Assembly: GCF_000243415.2 (NCBI RefSeq)
Contig: NZ_KI912270.1
Coordinates: forward strand, 1,240,001 to 1,304,000
Length of the DNA stretch: 64,000 bases
Direction: 5' to 3'
Origin: Mycolicibacterium tusciae JS617
GTDB lineage: Bacteria; Actinomycetota; Actinomycetes; Mycobacteriales; Mycobacteriaceae
Shown here: one piece after another, positions 1 through 8,647 of the stretch
Layout: each line of letters starts with the position of its first letter
Numbering within the stretch: position 1 is the stretch's first letter
Notes under the pieces: generated by a model
Told to the model about the DNA's origin: nothing
Seen by the model: the letters and a program-made list of their open reading frames with translations, nothing else
Database searches by the model: none
Made by a program: the position numbers and the translations under genes

Positions 1-1849
1 TGTGCCACTGGTGTTGCAGCCGACCGGTATTGAGCACCAACGGGTAATTGTCATCGGGCAGTTCGCGCGGATCCAGGTGCGGCCGGGCGTAGAAGATCGC
101 ACGCCGCGACGGCGTCGCGAACGCCAGTCGCGGCGCATGCCCGTCCTCGTCGACGACGTGGTCCTGGCTGACGCCGTCGTTGAGGTAGCGGATCGGATGA
201 CGGTCGTTTGCGTCATCGGGGGGGGGGCACGGCCACTGCAGCGATGTTTGGCGAAGCCGCGCATAGCTGGCACCGCGAAGGTCGTAGCCGGTCTTCGGAT
301 TCGAGAAGCAGCGAATCTCGTCGAAGATCTGCTCGCTGGACTCGTAACTGAAGTGCTCGCCGTAGCCCAGATGCGCCGCGACCTGGCAGATCAACTGCCA
401 GTCGGGGCGTGCTCCCCCGCGTGGCGGCACCGACTGCGCAAGCAGCGTGATGTTGCGTTCGGAGTTCACCATCACGGCGTCGGACTCGGCCCACAGGGTG
501 GCAGGTAGCACGATGTCGGCGTAGCGATTGGTTGCGGTATCGCGGTAGGTGTCCTGAGTGATGACGAGTTCGGCGGCTTCCAGCCCGGCGATCACCGTCT
601 TGCGATTGGCCACGGTGGCAACGGGATTGGTGCAGATGATCCAGCATGCCTTGATGCGCCCGTCCGCGAGTTGGCCGAACATGTCGATGGTGCCGGGCCC
701 GACATCGGAACGGATGGTGCCTGGGTCCAGCGCCCATTGCCGCTCGACGAACGTCCGGTCGGTCGCCGAGACCACCGAGCGCTGACCGGGCAGACCCGGT
801 CCCATATAACCCATTTCGCGACCGCCCATCGCATTGGGCTGACCGGTCAGCGACATCGGGCCACTACCGGGCCGGCAGATCGCGCCGGTGGCCAGGTGTA
901 GGTTGCAGATGGCGTTGGTGTTCCAGGTACCGTGCGTGCTCTGGTTCAACCCCATCGTCCAGCAGCTCATCCATTCCCCGGCATCGGCAATCATCTGAGC
1001 GGCGGTGCGGATGTCCGCTTCGGAGAGGCCGGTGATCTGCGCGACGCGCTCGGGCGGATATTCCGCAAGGAACTCGGGCATGGCGTCCCAGCCCTCGGTG
1101 TGCTCCGCGATGAAATCTGAGTCGATGTCGTTGTTTTCGACCAGAAGGTGCAGCAGACCGTTGAGCAGCGCCAGATCGGTGCCGGGCTGGATCTGCAGGA
1201 AGAGGTCGGCCCGTTCGGCGGTGGTGGTGCGTCTGGGATCGACGACGATCAGCTTGGCGCCGGCCTTGAGACGATCGGTCATCCGCAGATACAGGATCGG
1301 GTGACAGTCGGCCATGTTCGAGCCGGTGACGAAGAACAGATCGGTGCTATCGAAGTCGGTGTACGAGCCCGGTGGGCCGTCGGCGCCGAGCGACTGCTTG
1401 AAACCGGTTCCCGCGCTTGCCATGCACAGCCGTGAGTTCGATTCGATATGCACCGTCCGCAGGAATCCCTTAGCCAACTTGGTGGCCAGATACTGCGCCT
1501 CGATGGACATCTGCCCGGACACATAAAGTGCGACGGCGTCTGGTCCGTGCTCGTCGACGATGGCGCGCAGCCGTCGTCCCGCCTCGGCGACGGCGTCATC
1601 GACGGATACCGGCACGGGCTCCTCACCCCGGGCGGGACGCAGAAGCGCAGATGTCAGCCGCCCGTCGGTGGCAGCCATCATCTCGGCATGCGTCGCCCCC
1701 TTGGTGCACAACCTCCCGAAGTTGGCGGGGTGCAGCTTGTCTCCGGAGACGCGCGCGATGACGGGCCGGCCGGTATCGGAGTCCGTTGTGGTGTGGACCT
1801 CGATACCGCAACCGACTCCGCAGTAGGAGCACGCCGTCCGGGTGGTCAT
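1..1849 (-). CDS. nasA: Assimilatory nitrate reductase catalytic subunit (C-terminus cut by window edge)
   Basis: Molybdopterin oxidoreductase of the NarB/NasA type, reducing nitrate to nitrite in the cytoplasm for nitrogen assimilation. Starting at ATG 1849 the protein begins MTTRTACSYCGVGCGIEV, and LCTKG follows near residue 50; these cysteines form the N-terminal [4Fe-4S] site. Further on SCWTMGLNQSTHGTWN (about 890-990) and TGRLQHQWH at the left edge are typical of the family. Roughly 615 codons are present and the last part is missing. The frame stays open through a run of ten G on the plus strand (218-227), read as three prolines. The start lies 5 nt after the narK stop, so the two genes form an operon. 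No nitrite reductase is in view. The family call is firm; the exact symbol is by analogy. Confidence 0.93.
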   Translation of the reverse strand, partial: MTTRTACSYCGVGCGIEVHTTTDSDTGRPVIARVSGDKLHPANFGRLCTKGATHAEMMAATDGRLTSALLRPARGEEPVPVSVDDAVAEAGRRLRAIVDEHGPDAVALYVSGQMSIEAQYLATKLAKGFLRTVHIESNSRLCMASAGTGFKQSLGADGPPGSYTDFDSTDLFFVTGSNMADCHPILYLRMTDRLKAGAKLIVVDPRRTTTAERADLFLQIQPGTDLALLNGLLHLLVENNDIDSDFIAEHTEGWDAMPEFLAEYPPERVAQITGLSEADIRTAAQMIADAGEWMSCWTMGLNQSTHGTWNTNAICNLHLATGAICRPGSGPMSLTGQPNAMGGREMGYMGPGLPGQRSVVSATDRTFVERQWALDPGTIRSDVGPGTIDMFGQLADGRIKACWIICTNPVATVANRKTVIAGLEAAELVITQDTYRDTATNRYADIVLPATLWAESDAVMVNSERNITLLAQSVPPRGGARPDWQLICQVAAHLGYGEHFSYESSEQIFDEIRCFSNPKTGYDLRGASYARLRQTSLQWPCPPPDDANDRHPIRYLNDGVSQDHVVDEDGHAPRLAFATPSRRAIFYARPHLDPRELPDDNYPLVLNTGRLQHQWH

Positions 1850-1854
1850 AGGCG

Positions 1855-3291
1855 TCAGGCGGGCACCGGCGCAGGACTGCGGCCGACCTGTTCACCCGCG
1901 CCGGCCCGCGCGCTCTGCACCCGCAGGAAGACCAGCCAGGTGACGACGGCGCAGAGCACGTAGAAACCGAGGAACACCCAGAACGCGTTGGTGGCGGATT
2001 TGGCGTCGCTGACGTAGGAGGCGCGCAGCACGACGTTGATGAACACGCCACCCAGTGCGCCGATCGCCCCGGCGAAACCGATCAGCGCGCCGGACATGCT
2101 GCGCGACCACGCCGCCTTCTCCTCGCGGCTCCAGTCGTCGCGGCCCTGGGCCTTCGCTTCGAAGATCGACGGGATCATCTTGTACGTGGACCCGTTCCCG
2201 ATGCCGGACAGGATGAACAGCAGGATGAATCCGGCCACGTAGGCGATCATCTGGCCGCCGGTTGCGGCGCCCGCCATACCGTCGTCGATCACGCCCGCTG
2301 CCACCAGGATTCCCGCGGCGAAGATCATCGCGACGAATGTGTACATGGTGACTTTTCCGCCGCCGATCCGATCCGAGACCTTGCCGCCGAACGGGCGGGA
2401 GATCGAGCCCAGCAGCGGGCCGATAAAGGCGATCTGTGCGGCGTGCAGCGACGCCTGCGCTGGGGTGTCTCCGCCGGCGAGGAAGTTGATTTGCAGCACC
2501 TGGCCGAACGCGAACGAAAAGCCGATGAACGAACCGAACGTGCCGATGTAGAGAAAACTCATCACCCAGGAGTGCTTGAAGCGCAACGCTTCCGCCATCG
2601 CGCCGAGATTGGAGCGTTGGTTGCCGAGGTTGTCCATGAACAGCGCGGCGCCAAGCGCGGCGAGCGCGATGAGCACAAGGTAGATGCCGCAGACGACTTC
2701 GGGTGCGGTGTTGCTGATCGTCGCGATCACCAGCAGGCCGACCAGCTGGATGACCGGAACGCCGATGTTGCCGCCGCCGGCGTTGAGCCCCAGGGCCCAG
2801 CCCTTGAGCCGTTGCGGGTAGAAGGCGTTGATGTTGGTCATCGACGATGCGAAGTTGCCGCCGCCGACACCGGCGAAAGCCGCGACGATCATGAACGTGG
2901 TGTACGACGTGTCGGGGCGCTTCATCACCCACAGCGTCAACACCGTCGGGATCAGCAGCAGCAAGGCGCTGACGATCGTCCAGTTGCGACCGCCGAACTT
3001 GGCAGGCGCGACGGTGTACGGGATGCGCATCGCTGCGCCGACCAGCGTAGGCACCGCGACCAGATAGAACTTGCCCGCGGCGTCGATGCCGTACACGTCC
3101 TGTGGCATGAACAGCACCATGACCGACCAGATCGACCACACCGAGAAACCGACGTGCTCGGCGAAAATGGACCAGATCAGGTTGCGCTTGGCAACGTCTT
3201 TTCCGGGGTTCTCGCCCGTCTCCCACGCATCGACATCTTCGGCGTCCCAGTGCTCGATTGTGCGGCCGCGGCTCAAAGTCTTCACGAACAT
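1855..3291 (-). CDS. narK: Nitrate/nitrite transporter, NNP family (MFS)
   Basis: Twelve-helix major facilitator protein of 478 aa that moves nitrate or nitrite across the inner membrane and feeds the nitrate reductase downstream. Both nitrate-signature motifs are present: GGGNFASSMTNINAFYP at about residues 143-159 and GIGNGSTYKMIP at about 363-374. ATG 3291 is the only canonical start in the open frame, and its ribosome-binding site is weak. The frame stays open upstream to 3345 and reads like protein (EWRRANL just before the Met), but it holds no ATG, GTG or TTG. Transport direction cannot be read from sequence; the partner gene argues for nitrate uptake. Confidence 0.95.
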   Translation of the reverse strand: MFVKTLSRGRTIEHWDAEDVDAWETGENPGKDVAKRNLIWSIFAEHVGFSVWSIWSVMVLFMPQDVYGIDAAGKFYLVAVPTLVGAAMRIPYTVAPAKFGGRNWTIVSALLLLIPTVLTLWVMKRPDTSYTTFMIVAAFAGVGGGNFASSMTNINAFYPQRLKGWALGLNAGGGNIGVPVIQLVGLLVIATISNTAPEVVCGIYLVLIALAALGAALFMDNLGNQRSNLGAMAEALRFKHSWVMSFLYIGTFGSFIGFSFAFGQVLQINFLAGGDTPAQASLHAAQIAFIGPLLGSISRPFGGKVSDRIGGGKVTMYTFVAMIFAAGILVAAGVIDDGMAGAATGGQMIAYVAGFILLFILSGIGNGSTYKMIPSIFEAKAQGRDDWSREEKAAWSRSMSGALIGFAGAIGALGGVFINVVLRASYVSDAKSATNAFWVFLGFYVLCAVVTWLVFLRVQSARAGAGEQVGRSPAPVPA

Positions 3292-3387
3292 CAGGTTCGC
3301 GCGGCGCCATTCCGCATCGGTTGCACCGTCGTGTCCGAAACGTCAACACCCGCTCACTTACCCACCGTGGCCGCGTGCGCGGTGGAC

Positions 3388-3403
3388 GAAACGCGCCGGA
3401 AAC
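3388..3403. promoter_or_regulatory. Possible GlnR-type half-site pair upstream of narK-nasA
   Basis: GAAAC, six bases, GAAAC, giving the AC-n9-AC spacing reported for mycobacterial GlnR. It lies about 100 bp upstream of the narK start, in the 306-bp gap 3292-3597 that must hold the narK-nasA promoter. Nothing else in that gap looks coding. The match is short, so this is only a candidate. Confidence 0.3.
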
Positions 3404-3597
3404 ATACGTGACCCAGGCCACGATCGGCCCCATCATGGTCACAGCGGCGCGCGAACTGGACACCATTTGGACGGCCGGGTGGAACCGCGCAGGCGTTGCC
3501 GAAGGGGCTCGGCGCCGAGACGGGCCTACTACCTGAACGCCGACGTGCTGGAGCTGCGGTTGCAATACGGTGCTGCAGACCCGAGCGGCAGTACCAA

Positions 3598-4884
3598 CTA
3601 CGCGGCGTGTAGGTCGGCGAGTTCTATGCCGATTCTGATTTCGACCTCGCTGACGTGGACCATTGCAGACCCTGGCAGCGGCGGCGCGGTCGAACAGTAA
3701 TGCGCACCGGTGGGTGTCACGAATTCGGCGGTATGGACCCCGTTTTCCTCGCTCGGCGTCACCTGCCAGCCCGGTGATTCCTTGACGAAGTTGCAGTGCG
3801 CGCACATACCGAGACCATTGAGCACGTGCGTCGGCCCGCCCTTGTTCTTTGGCACCGCATGGTCACGGTGCCGAATCGGTGCATCACAGTAGGGCGTTCG
3901 ACAGACTCGATCGCGGAGCCCGATGAACACCGCCAAAGCCTTTGGAAAGCAACGCGACCGCGACTCCATGGCGACCAAAGCGCCGGACTTGGGATGGCGA
4001 TACAGCCGCCGCAGTGTGGCCTTGGAACGAGCATCTGTGGCCGCAGCTTCGACCAGTTTGCGGGCGATTTCGGCGGGGATCGGACCGTAGCCGTCGACCA
4101 GGGCCGGGCAGTTGTCTCCGCCGAACAACGATTGATCCGACATCACCAGGTTCAGCGCGACCGGCTCAGGAACTTCCGCGGGTCGGCCGGTCACCCGCTC
4201 CACCAAGGTGTCGGCCATCACCTGGCCACGAGTCCGGTGGTCAAACGTCGTATCAGCGGCGCGCTTGAGTGCCGCATAGACACTTACTCCCTGCTTTAGG
4301 GGCAGTAATGCGGTTACAAACGTCATGGCGTCGGGCGCCGGACGAATGCTCACGTTCCGTTCTGTCTCCGCCTTGGCGGCCCGGTCAACAACTGCCTGCG
4401 CGTCGAGGCGATAGGCGATGTCTTTGGCAGTCGCCATGATCCGAGAGTCGCCCTTTCCGTCGAGACTGCTGACATCGGCGCACATTTCAGCGTCCAGCGC
4501 TCGGCGGTCCGCCACACTGAGACAGGCCGACTCGCGCACGATCAGGGTGGCGCGCCATTCTGAGAGCGCGCCGCACTCCAATGCGGCAAGCGTGTGCGGC
4601 ATTTCGTGCACCAGGGCTTTGGCGAATCCCAGGTGACGATTGCCGCGCGACGGAGAATCACGGCGCGCCAGCGCCACCTCGCTGGCCAATCCCCTGCCAC
4701 GTTTAGCCGCCGGCACGTCCTCAGCGGCTTCCACCGCGCGTCGACGCTCGTCCAACGCAGCCGCCGCGCGCGCCTGACCGGCCGCGGCCGCCGACTTAAG
4801 CCGCTCCAATTCGGCAATCCGGCCGATCAACGCGGCCTCGTCGGCGAGGGCATCCACCGAAGTCAGCGGTACAGTATCGAACAT
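3598..4884 (-). CDS. DUF222 and HNH-endonuclease domain protein (13E12-repeat-like)
   Basis: 428 aa. An N-terminal DUF222 region, helical and Ala/Arg rich, occupies roughly residues 30-280. A C-terminal HNH nuclease domain follows at about 325-369 with the arrangement CRTPYCDAPIRHRDHAVP, then CAHCNF, which supplies the metal-binding cysteines and the catalytic-type histidines. This architecture belongs to the multi-copy actinobacterial family that includes the M. tuberculosis 13E12 repeat proteins; a nuclease or homing-like role is usually assumed but the substrate is unknown. ATG 4884 has a good ribosome-binding site (GAGGAG about 10 nt upstream). The stop codon of the adjacent ISL3 transposase falls in that same stretch, so the insertion sequence sits directly on the 5' side. 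Confidence 0.88.
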   Translation of the reverse strand: MFDTVPLTSVDALADEAALIGRIAELERLKSAAAAGQARAAAALDERRRAVEAAEDVPAAKRGRGLASEVALARRDSPSRGNRHLGFAKALVHEMPHTLAALECGALSEWRATLIVRESACLSVADRRALDAEMCADVSSLDGKGDSRIMATAKDIAYRLDAQAVVDRAAKAETERNVSIRPAPDAMTFVTALLPLKQGVSVYAALKRAADTTFDHRTRGQVMADTLVERVTGRPAEVPEPVALNLVMSDQSLFGGDNCPALVDGYGPIPAEIARKLVEAAATDARSKATLRRLYRHPKSGALVAMESRSRCFPKALAVFIGLRDRVCRTPYCDAPIRHRDHAVPKNKGGPTHVLNGLGMCAHCNFVKESPGWQVTPSEENGVHTAEFVTPTGAHYCSTAPPLPGSAMVHVSEVEIRIGIELADLHAA

Positions 4885-4889
4885 GTGTG

Positions 4890-6175
4890 CGGCTCCTCAC
4901 CTTGTTGTGGGCAGTTTTGGGCTGATTCCGCCGAGCATGAGGTAGATCATCGAGGTGAGGGATTCGGCGGAGTGGTGGCCGTAGCCGCGGGCGTTGATGA
5001 GTCGGATCTTGGCGTTGATGCCTTCGATGAGTGCGTTGGTGATGCCGAGTTTGATGGTGTTGATGATGCCGTCGAAGTGCTGCTCGAGGCGGCGGGCGAG
5101 GAGTTGGAATGGCCGGACTCCACTGTCGCGGGCACGTCGAATCCAGCGGCGGAGCTGTCGTGGGGATCGGCCGGGTTGAGCGGTGCGAAAGAGCTCGCGC
5201 AGTTGTTCTTTGAGCCGCCATGCGGTGCCGATGTCGCGGTTCTGGGTGGTGATCGTCGCGACCAGCTGGTGGCGTGCGGGGTTGAGGCGTTCAGCGCCAG
5301 TGCGCAGTGCCGTGCGTGCTCGTCGCCATTGCCCGGAGGACATGTCGAAGTCGGCGCGGTTGGTGGCCATTGCTGCGGAGAACACCTCATCGAGTGCCCG
5401 GTTGGTCCACTGCATGACGTGAAAGGTGTCGTAGCAGATGGCTGCGTCGGGCAGTGCGGTTTCGGTGGCGGCGCGGAACGCGGTCGATCCGTCCATCGAG
5501 ACGGCATCGACGTCGCCGCGTTGTTCGGGTGTGAGCGTGTTGTAAAAGGCGGCAAGGGGAATCCACGCCTCTGCCGGGTCGCACGTCGATCACCGTGGCG
5601 GTGGCGTGATCGCCGATGATGGTCAGATATTTGTGGGGGTGGCGATAGCAGATCTCGTCGACGCCGATCCGGTAGATCTGGTCGAGGCGGCGCTGGTCGA
5701 GCAGTTCGTCGACGGTGCGGTTGATGATCGCGGTCACCGTTTCCCAGGCGCAGCGCAGTAAGGTCGCCACCGTGGTGCGGTCGGTGCGGGCGGCCAGCCA
5801 CAGCACGGTGTCCTCGAAGTCGCGGGTGTGGCGTGCCCCGGGGCGAGCCCAGGGCACGTGTTCGGTGCGGACCCCGCAGTCGGGGCAATTCAGCCGGCGA
5901 ATCTCGTAGACCAGCCACAAACGATGCGCGGCTAAGTCGATATGTCGCCAGCGGCGCCGACGCCGGTCGTAGGCCCCCTTGACGCGTTTGCCGCAGGGGC
6001 ACTGCAATCTACGGGCTGTGACGCGGACGGTGAGCTCGACGTCTCGGTCACCGATCACGACATCGGTGACACTGGTTCCAGGAATCTGCAGCAGACGGTT
6101 AAATGCAGTACTGACGCGCACGCGGATCGATCCTCGAGGTTGCGGTTGGTGTGGTAACCCCGAAATCTAGAGGCC
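4890..6175 (-). mobile_element. ISL3-family insertion sequence, degenerate; limits approximate
   Basis: Defined by the frameshifted ISL3-type transposase inside it. I found no clean terminal inverted repeats. The left end (GGCTCCTCACC at about 4891) and the reverse complement of about 6150-6175 (GGCCTCTAGATTTC) match only loosely, and no target duplication was recognised. The coordinates are therefore a bracket rather than measured ends. Confidence 0.6.
4897..6121 (-). pseudogene. ISL3-family transposase, broken by a frameshift
   Basis: The first part (6121 down to about 5575) reads MRVSTAFNRLLQIPGTSVTD and carries the zinc-finger cysteines of ISL3 transposases (CPCGKR, then CPDCGVRTEHVPW) and the DDE region start IYRIGVDEI. 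At about 5565-5585 the reading frame changes. The second part continues in another frame as WIPLAAFYNTLTPEQRGD, then DAVSMDGSTAF, and runs to the stop at 4897 with the expected C-terminal DDE region. Joined, the two give one near full-length transposase of about 405 aa. ISL3 members are not known to need programmed frameshifting and no slippery sequence stands out at the shift, so I read this as decay or a sequencing error rather than recoding. Confidence 0.85.
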
Positions 6176-6343
6176 CACCGCGTGCGCGTCCCTCACCTCT
6201 TCACGGACACGCCGAACACCGCACTCTCACACCAGAAACTACCGTTGAACAGCAGAAAGGCACCCACGAAAACCCGTGGAGCGCCACATGTGTTCGACAC
6301 TACATGGACCCGGTGACAAGTTGGGTCTTGCGATGCGAGGCGC
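6176..6343. other. Intergenic gap between the ISL3 remnant and the lgt stop
   Basis: 168 bp with no credible gene. It contains the hairpin listed separately. I see no repeat matching other parts of the window. Confidence 0.6.
6259..6285 (-). terminator. Possible terminator hairpin after lgt
   Basis: On the minus strand GGC..CCACG and CGTGG..GCC form a short interrupted stem around GGTTTT, about 60 nt past the lgt stop codon. There is no U-tract, which is common for mycobacterial terminators. The stem is modest, so the call is weak. Confidence 0.35.
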
Positions 6344-8647
6344 TCAGCCGTTGCGGCGTCGGAATATCCGACGAAGGCGACCGCCGCGCTCCTCTGCCCT
6401 GGCCGGTGCTTCGGCTTTCGGCCGCTTAACTGTGGCGTCAGTGTCAGAAACAGGAGTCTCAGCGTCGCTCTCGGCTTCAGCCTCTGCCGCGTCTGAATCG
6501 GCGGTGTTCACAGCATCATCGTCCGCCGAATCTTCGGCCGGAATCTCTTCTCCGGTCGGCTCATCGGTTTCAGACTCCCCCGCATCCGAACTGTCGTCTT
6601 CGGCGGGCTGATCGGATTCCTCGGCGTCGGCTTCTTCAGCGGCCACCTCGGCGGCCACTTCCTCGGCCTGGTCGGCACCCTCGACTGCGGCCTCGTGCAC
6701 CTCGGGCGCGGCCTCCTGCGCCTCAACGACTTCCTCACCCTCGACAGCGCCCACACCGCCGGCAGACTCGGCCGCGTCCTCAGCAGTGTCCTCAGTTTCG
6801 GAGGCGGCTTCGCCCGGCTCGTCGGGCTCAGTTTCCTCGTCGGTTGAATCCTCAGGCTCGGCATCGTTGGCGACTTCTGCGGCTACCTGCTCAGCTTCCT
6901 CGGCGCTCTCGACTGCCGCGTCATGCACCTCAGGTGCAGCCTGCTGCGCTTCGACAGCATCCTCACCCTCGACGGCACCCACGCCACCGACAGACTCCGC
7001 CGCGTCCTCGTCGGCTTCGGCGGCCTCGGCTTCGGCTTCGGAGGCGGCTGGCTCCTCGGGCTCAGTTTCCTCGTCGGTTGAATCCTCAGGCTCGGCTTCG
7101 TCGGCGACTTCTGCGGCTACTTCCTCAGCTTCCTCGGCGCTCTCGACTGCCGCGTCATGCACCTCAGGCGCAGCCTGCTGCGCCTCGACAGCATCCTCAC
7201 CCTCGACCGCACCCACGCCACCGACAGAATCCGCCGCGTCCTCAGCGGCGTCGGGCTCAGTTTCCTCGTCGGTTGAATCCTCAGGCTCGGCTTCGTCGGC
7301 GACTTCTGCGGCTACTTCTTCAGCTTCATCGGCGCTCTCGACTGCCGCGGCATGCACCTCAGGTGCAGCCTGCTGCGCCTCGACAGCATCCTCACCCTCG
7401 ACGGCGGCCTCAGCTTCGTCTTCGCCGGGCTCCTCGGATTTCGACTCTTCTTCGGCCTCGACTTCTTCAGCGTCGCCGACGGAGCCGACTATCTCCTCGC
7501 CAGACTCGTCCTCAGCCTCCTCGGTCCCATCACCTTCAGCTTCTTCCGCAGCCACGGCAGCCGCGATCAGTTTGGCTTCGGCGGCGGTCTCCTCGTCAAT
7601 CGCCGAGTCATCCTCAGACGCCAGCGCTTCGGAATCGACGTCGAAATGTTCATCCCCTTCGGCACGGGCATCTTCAACCTCATCGGCGCCAGCTGCCTTG
7701 GCCGCTGCCACCACACCCGAAGTCGCCGCGACCGCGACGAGTTCGTCGGCCACCCCATCGAGCAAGGACTCGTCGCGTGATTTGCCCTTCAGCGTCTCCG
7801 GATCCTCGCGGCCCTTTGGCGCGACCATGATGTACACCACGGCCCCGATGAACACGAACGTCGAAGTGAATGTGTTGACCCTGATATCAGCGATGAGCGT
7901 CGCCTGGTCACTGCGCAGTAGTTCGATCCAGAAGCGGCCCAAGCAATAGCCGGCGACATAGAGCGCGAACAGCCGGCCATGGCCGATCTTGAAGCGCCGA
8001 TCGACCCATATCAGCACCGCGAAAATCAGGACATTCCACAGCAATTCGTACAGGAACGTCGGATGGACGACGGAGTACAGCTCACCCGTCGACACGCCGT
8101 TGGCGAGGTCGGGGCTGACCACGCCGTTTACACCTTCGCGCTCGTAGATTTCCAGACCCCACGGCACCGTCGTCGGTCGGCCGTACAGCTCCTGGTTGAA
8201 ATAGTTGCCCAACCGGCCGATCGCCTGCGCCAGAATGATTCCCGGCGCAATCGCGTCGCCAAAGGCCGGTAGCGGGATGCCGCGATTTCGGCATGCGATC
8301 CATGCTCCGACACCACCGAGCGCCACCGCGCCCCAGATTCCCAGGCCGCCGTCCCAGATGCGCAGCGCACCCAAGAGCCCGGCACCGCCATCGCCGAAGT
8401 ACTTCGGCCAGTCGGTGATGACGTGGTAGAGGCGGCCGCCGAGCAATCCGAACGGTACCGCCCACAGCGCAATGTCGTAGATGACACCGCGCTCGCCGCC
8501 CCTGGCCTCCCAACGCCGATCACCGAGGACCAACGCCACGATGATCCCGACGATGATGCACAGGGCATAAGCGCGAATCGGCACCGGCCCGAGATGCCAC
8601 ACACCCTGCGCAGGACTCGGAATGTAGGCGAGCACTGTCGTTGTCAT
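6344..8647 (-). CDS. lgt: Prolipoprotein diacylglyceryl transferase with long acidic repeat tail
   Basis: Inner-membrane enzyme that moves diacylglycerol from phosphatidylglycerol to the lipobox cysteine of prolipoproteins. Residues 1 to about 280 are a complete Lgt domain with several membrane helices and the Lgt signature IGRLGNYFNQELYGRPT at about 143-160. Residues about 281-740 form a very acidic, Ala/Glu-rich, presumably cytoplasmic tail with four repeats (about 416, 481, 559 and 635 onward). The protein ends in a basic patch (RGGRLRRIFRRR). Total length is 767 aa against roughly 280 for most bacteria; mycobacterial Lgt proteins often have a C-terminal extension, but this one is long. 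ATG 8647 overlaps the trpA stop in an ATGA, so lgt is coupled to the trp operon. Confidence 0.97.
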   Translation of the reverse strand: MTTTVLAYIPSPAQGVWHLGPVPIRAYALCIIVGIIVALVLGDRRWEARGGERGVIYDIALWAVPFGLLGGRLYHVITDWPKYFGDGGAGLLGALRIWDGGLGIWGAVALGGVGAWIACRNRGIPLPAFGDAIAPGIILAQAIGRLGNYFNQELYGRPTTVPWGLEIYEREGVNGVVSPDLANGVSTGELYSVVHPTFLYELLWNVLIFAVLIWVDRRFKIGHGRLFALYVAGYCLGRFWIELLRSDQATLIADIRVNTFTSTFVFIGAVVYIMVAPKGREDPETLKGKSRDESLLDGVADELVAVAATSGVVAAAKAAGADEVEDARAEGDEHFDVDSEALASEDDSAIDEETAAEAKLIAAAVAAEEAEGDGTEEAEDESGEEIVGSVGDAEEVEAEEESKSEEPGEDEAEAAVEGEDAVEAQQAAPEVHAAAVESADEAEEVAAEVADEAEPEDSTDEETEPDAAEDAADSVGGVGAVEGEDAVEAQQAAPEVHDAAVESAEEAEEVAAEVADEAEPEDSTDEETEPEEPAASEAEAEAAEADEDAAESVGGVGAVEGEDAVEAQQAAPEVHDAAVESAEEAEQVAAEVANDAEPEDSTDEETEPDEPGEAASETEDTAEDAAESAGGVGAVEGEEVVEAQEAAPEVHEAAVEGADQAEEVAAEVAAEEADAEESDQPAEDDSSDAGESETDEPTGEEIPAEDSADDDAVNTADSDAAEAEAESDAETPVSDTDATVKRPKAEAPARAEERGGRLRRIFRRRNG
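6610..7402 (-). repeat. Four in-frame acidic repeats in the lgt tail
   Basis: Repeats of about 50 residues starting VEGEDAVEAQQAAPEVH and continuing with AAVES, EEVAAEVA and EPEDSTDEETEP. They begin near residues 416, 481, 559 and 635, with variable Asp/Glu-rich spacers. The copies are nearly identical at DNA level, especially the middle two, which suggests recent expansion or gene conversion. Confidence 0.9.

Noticed and set aside
210..230. Suspected frameshift in nasA at the run of ten G
   Set aside because: Translation on both sides stays in the same frame and continues into conserved sequence to the window edge.
1892..3805. Very long alternative reading frame (637 codons) over narK
   Set aside because: It is Arg/Gly/Pro-rich, shows no family motif and overlaps the real narK in another frame. 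High G+C DNA produces such shadows.
5565..5585. Programmed frameshift in the ISL3 transposase
   Set aside because: ISL3 elements normally have a single open frame and no slippery heptamer with a downstream structure was evident; decay is simpler.
6610..7402. Repeats that might be taken for a CRISPR array
   Set aside because: Units are about 150-230 bp, in frame and protein-coding; there are no short spacers and no cas genes.
6786..7949. Long Ser/Ala-rich frame opposite the lgt tail
   Set aside because: It is the complement of the Glu/Ala repeats; Lgt in the minus strand is continuous and starts in a normal ATGA overlap.
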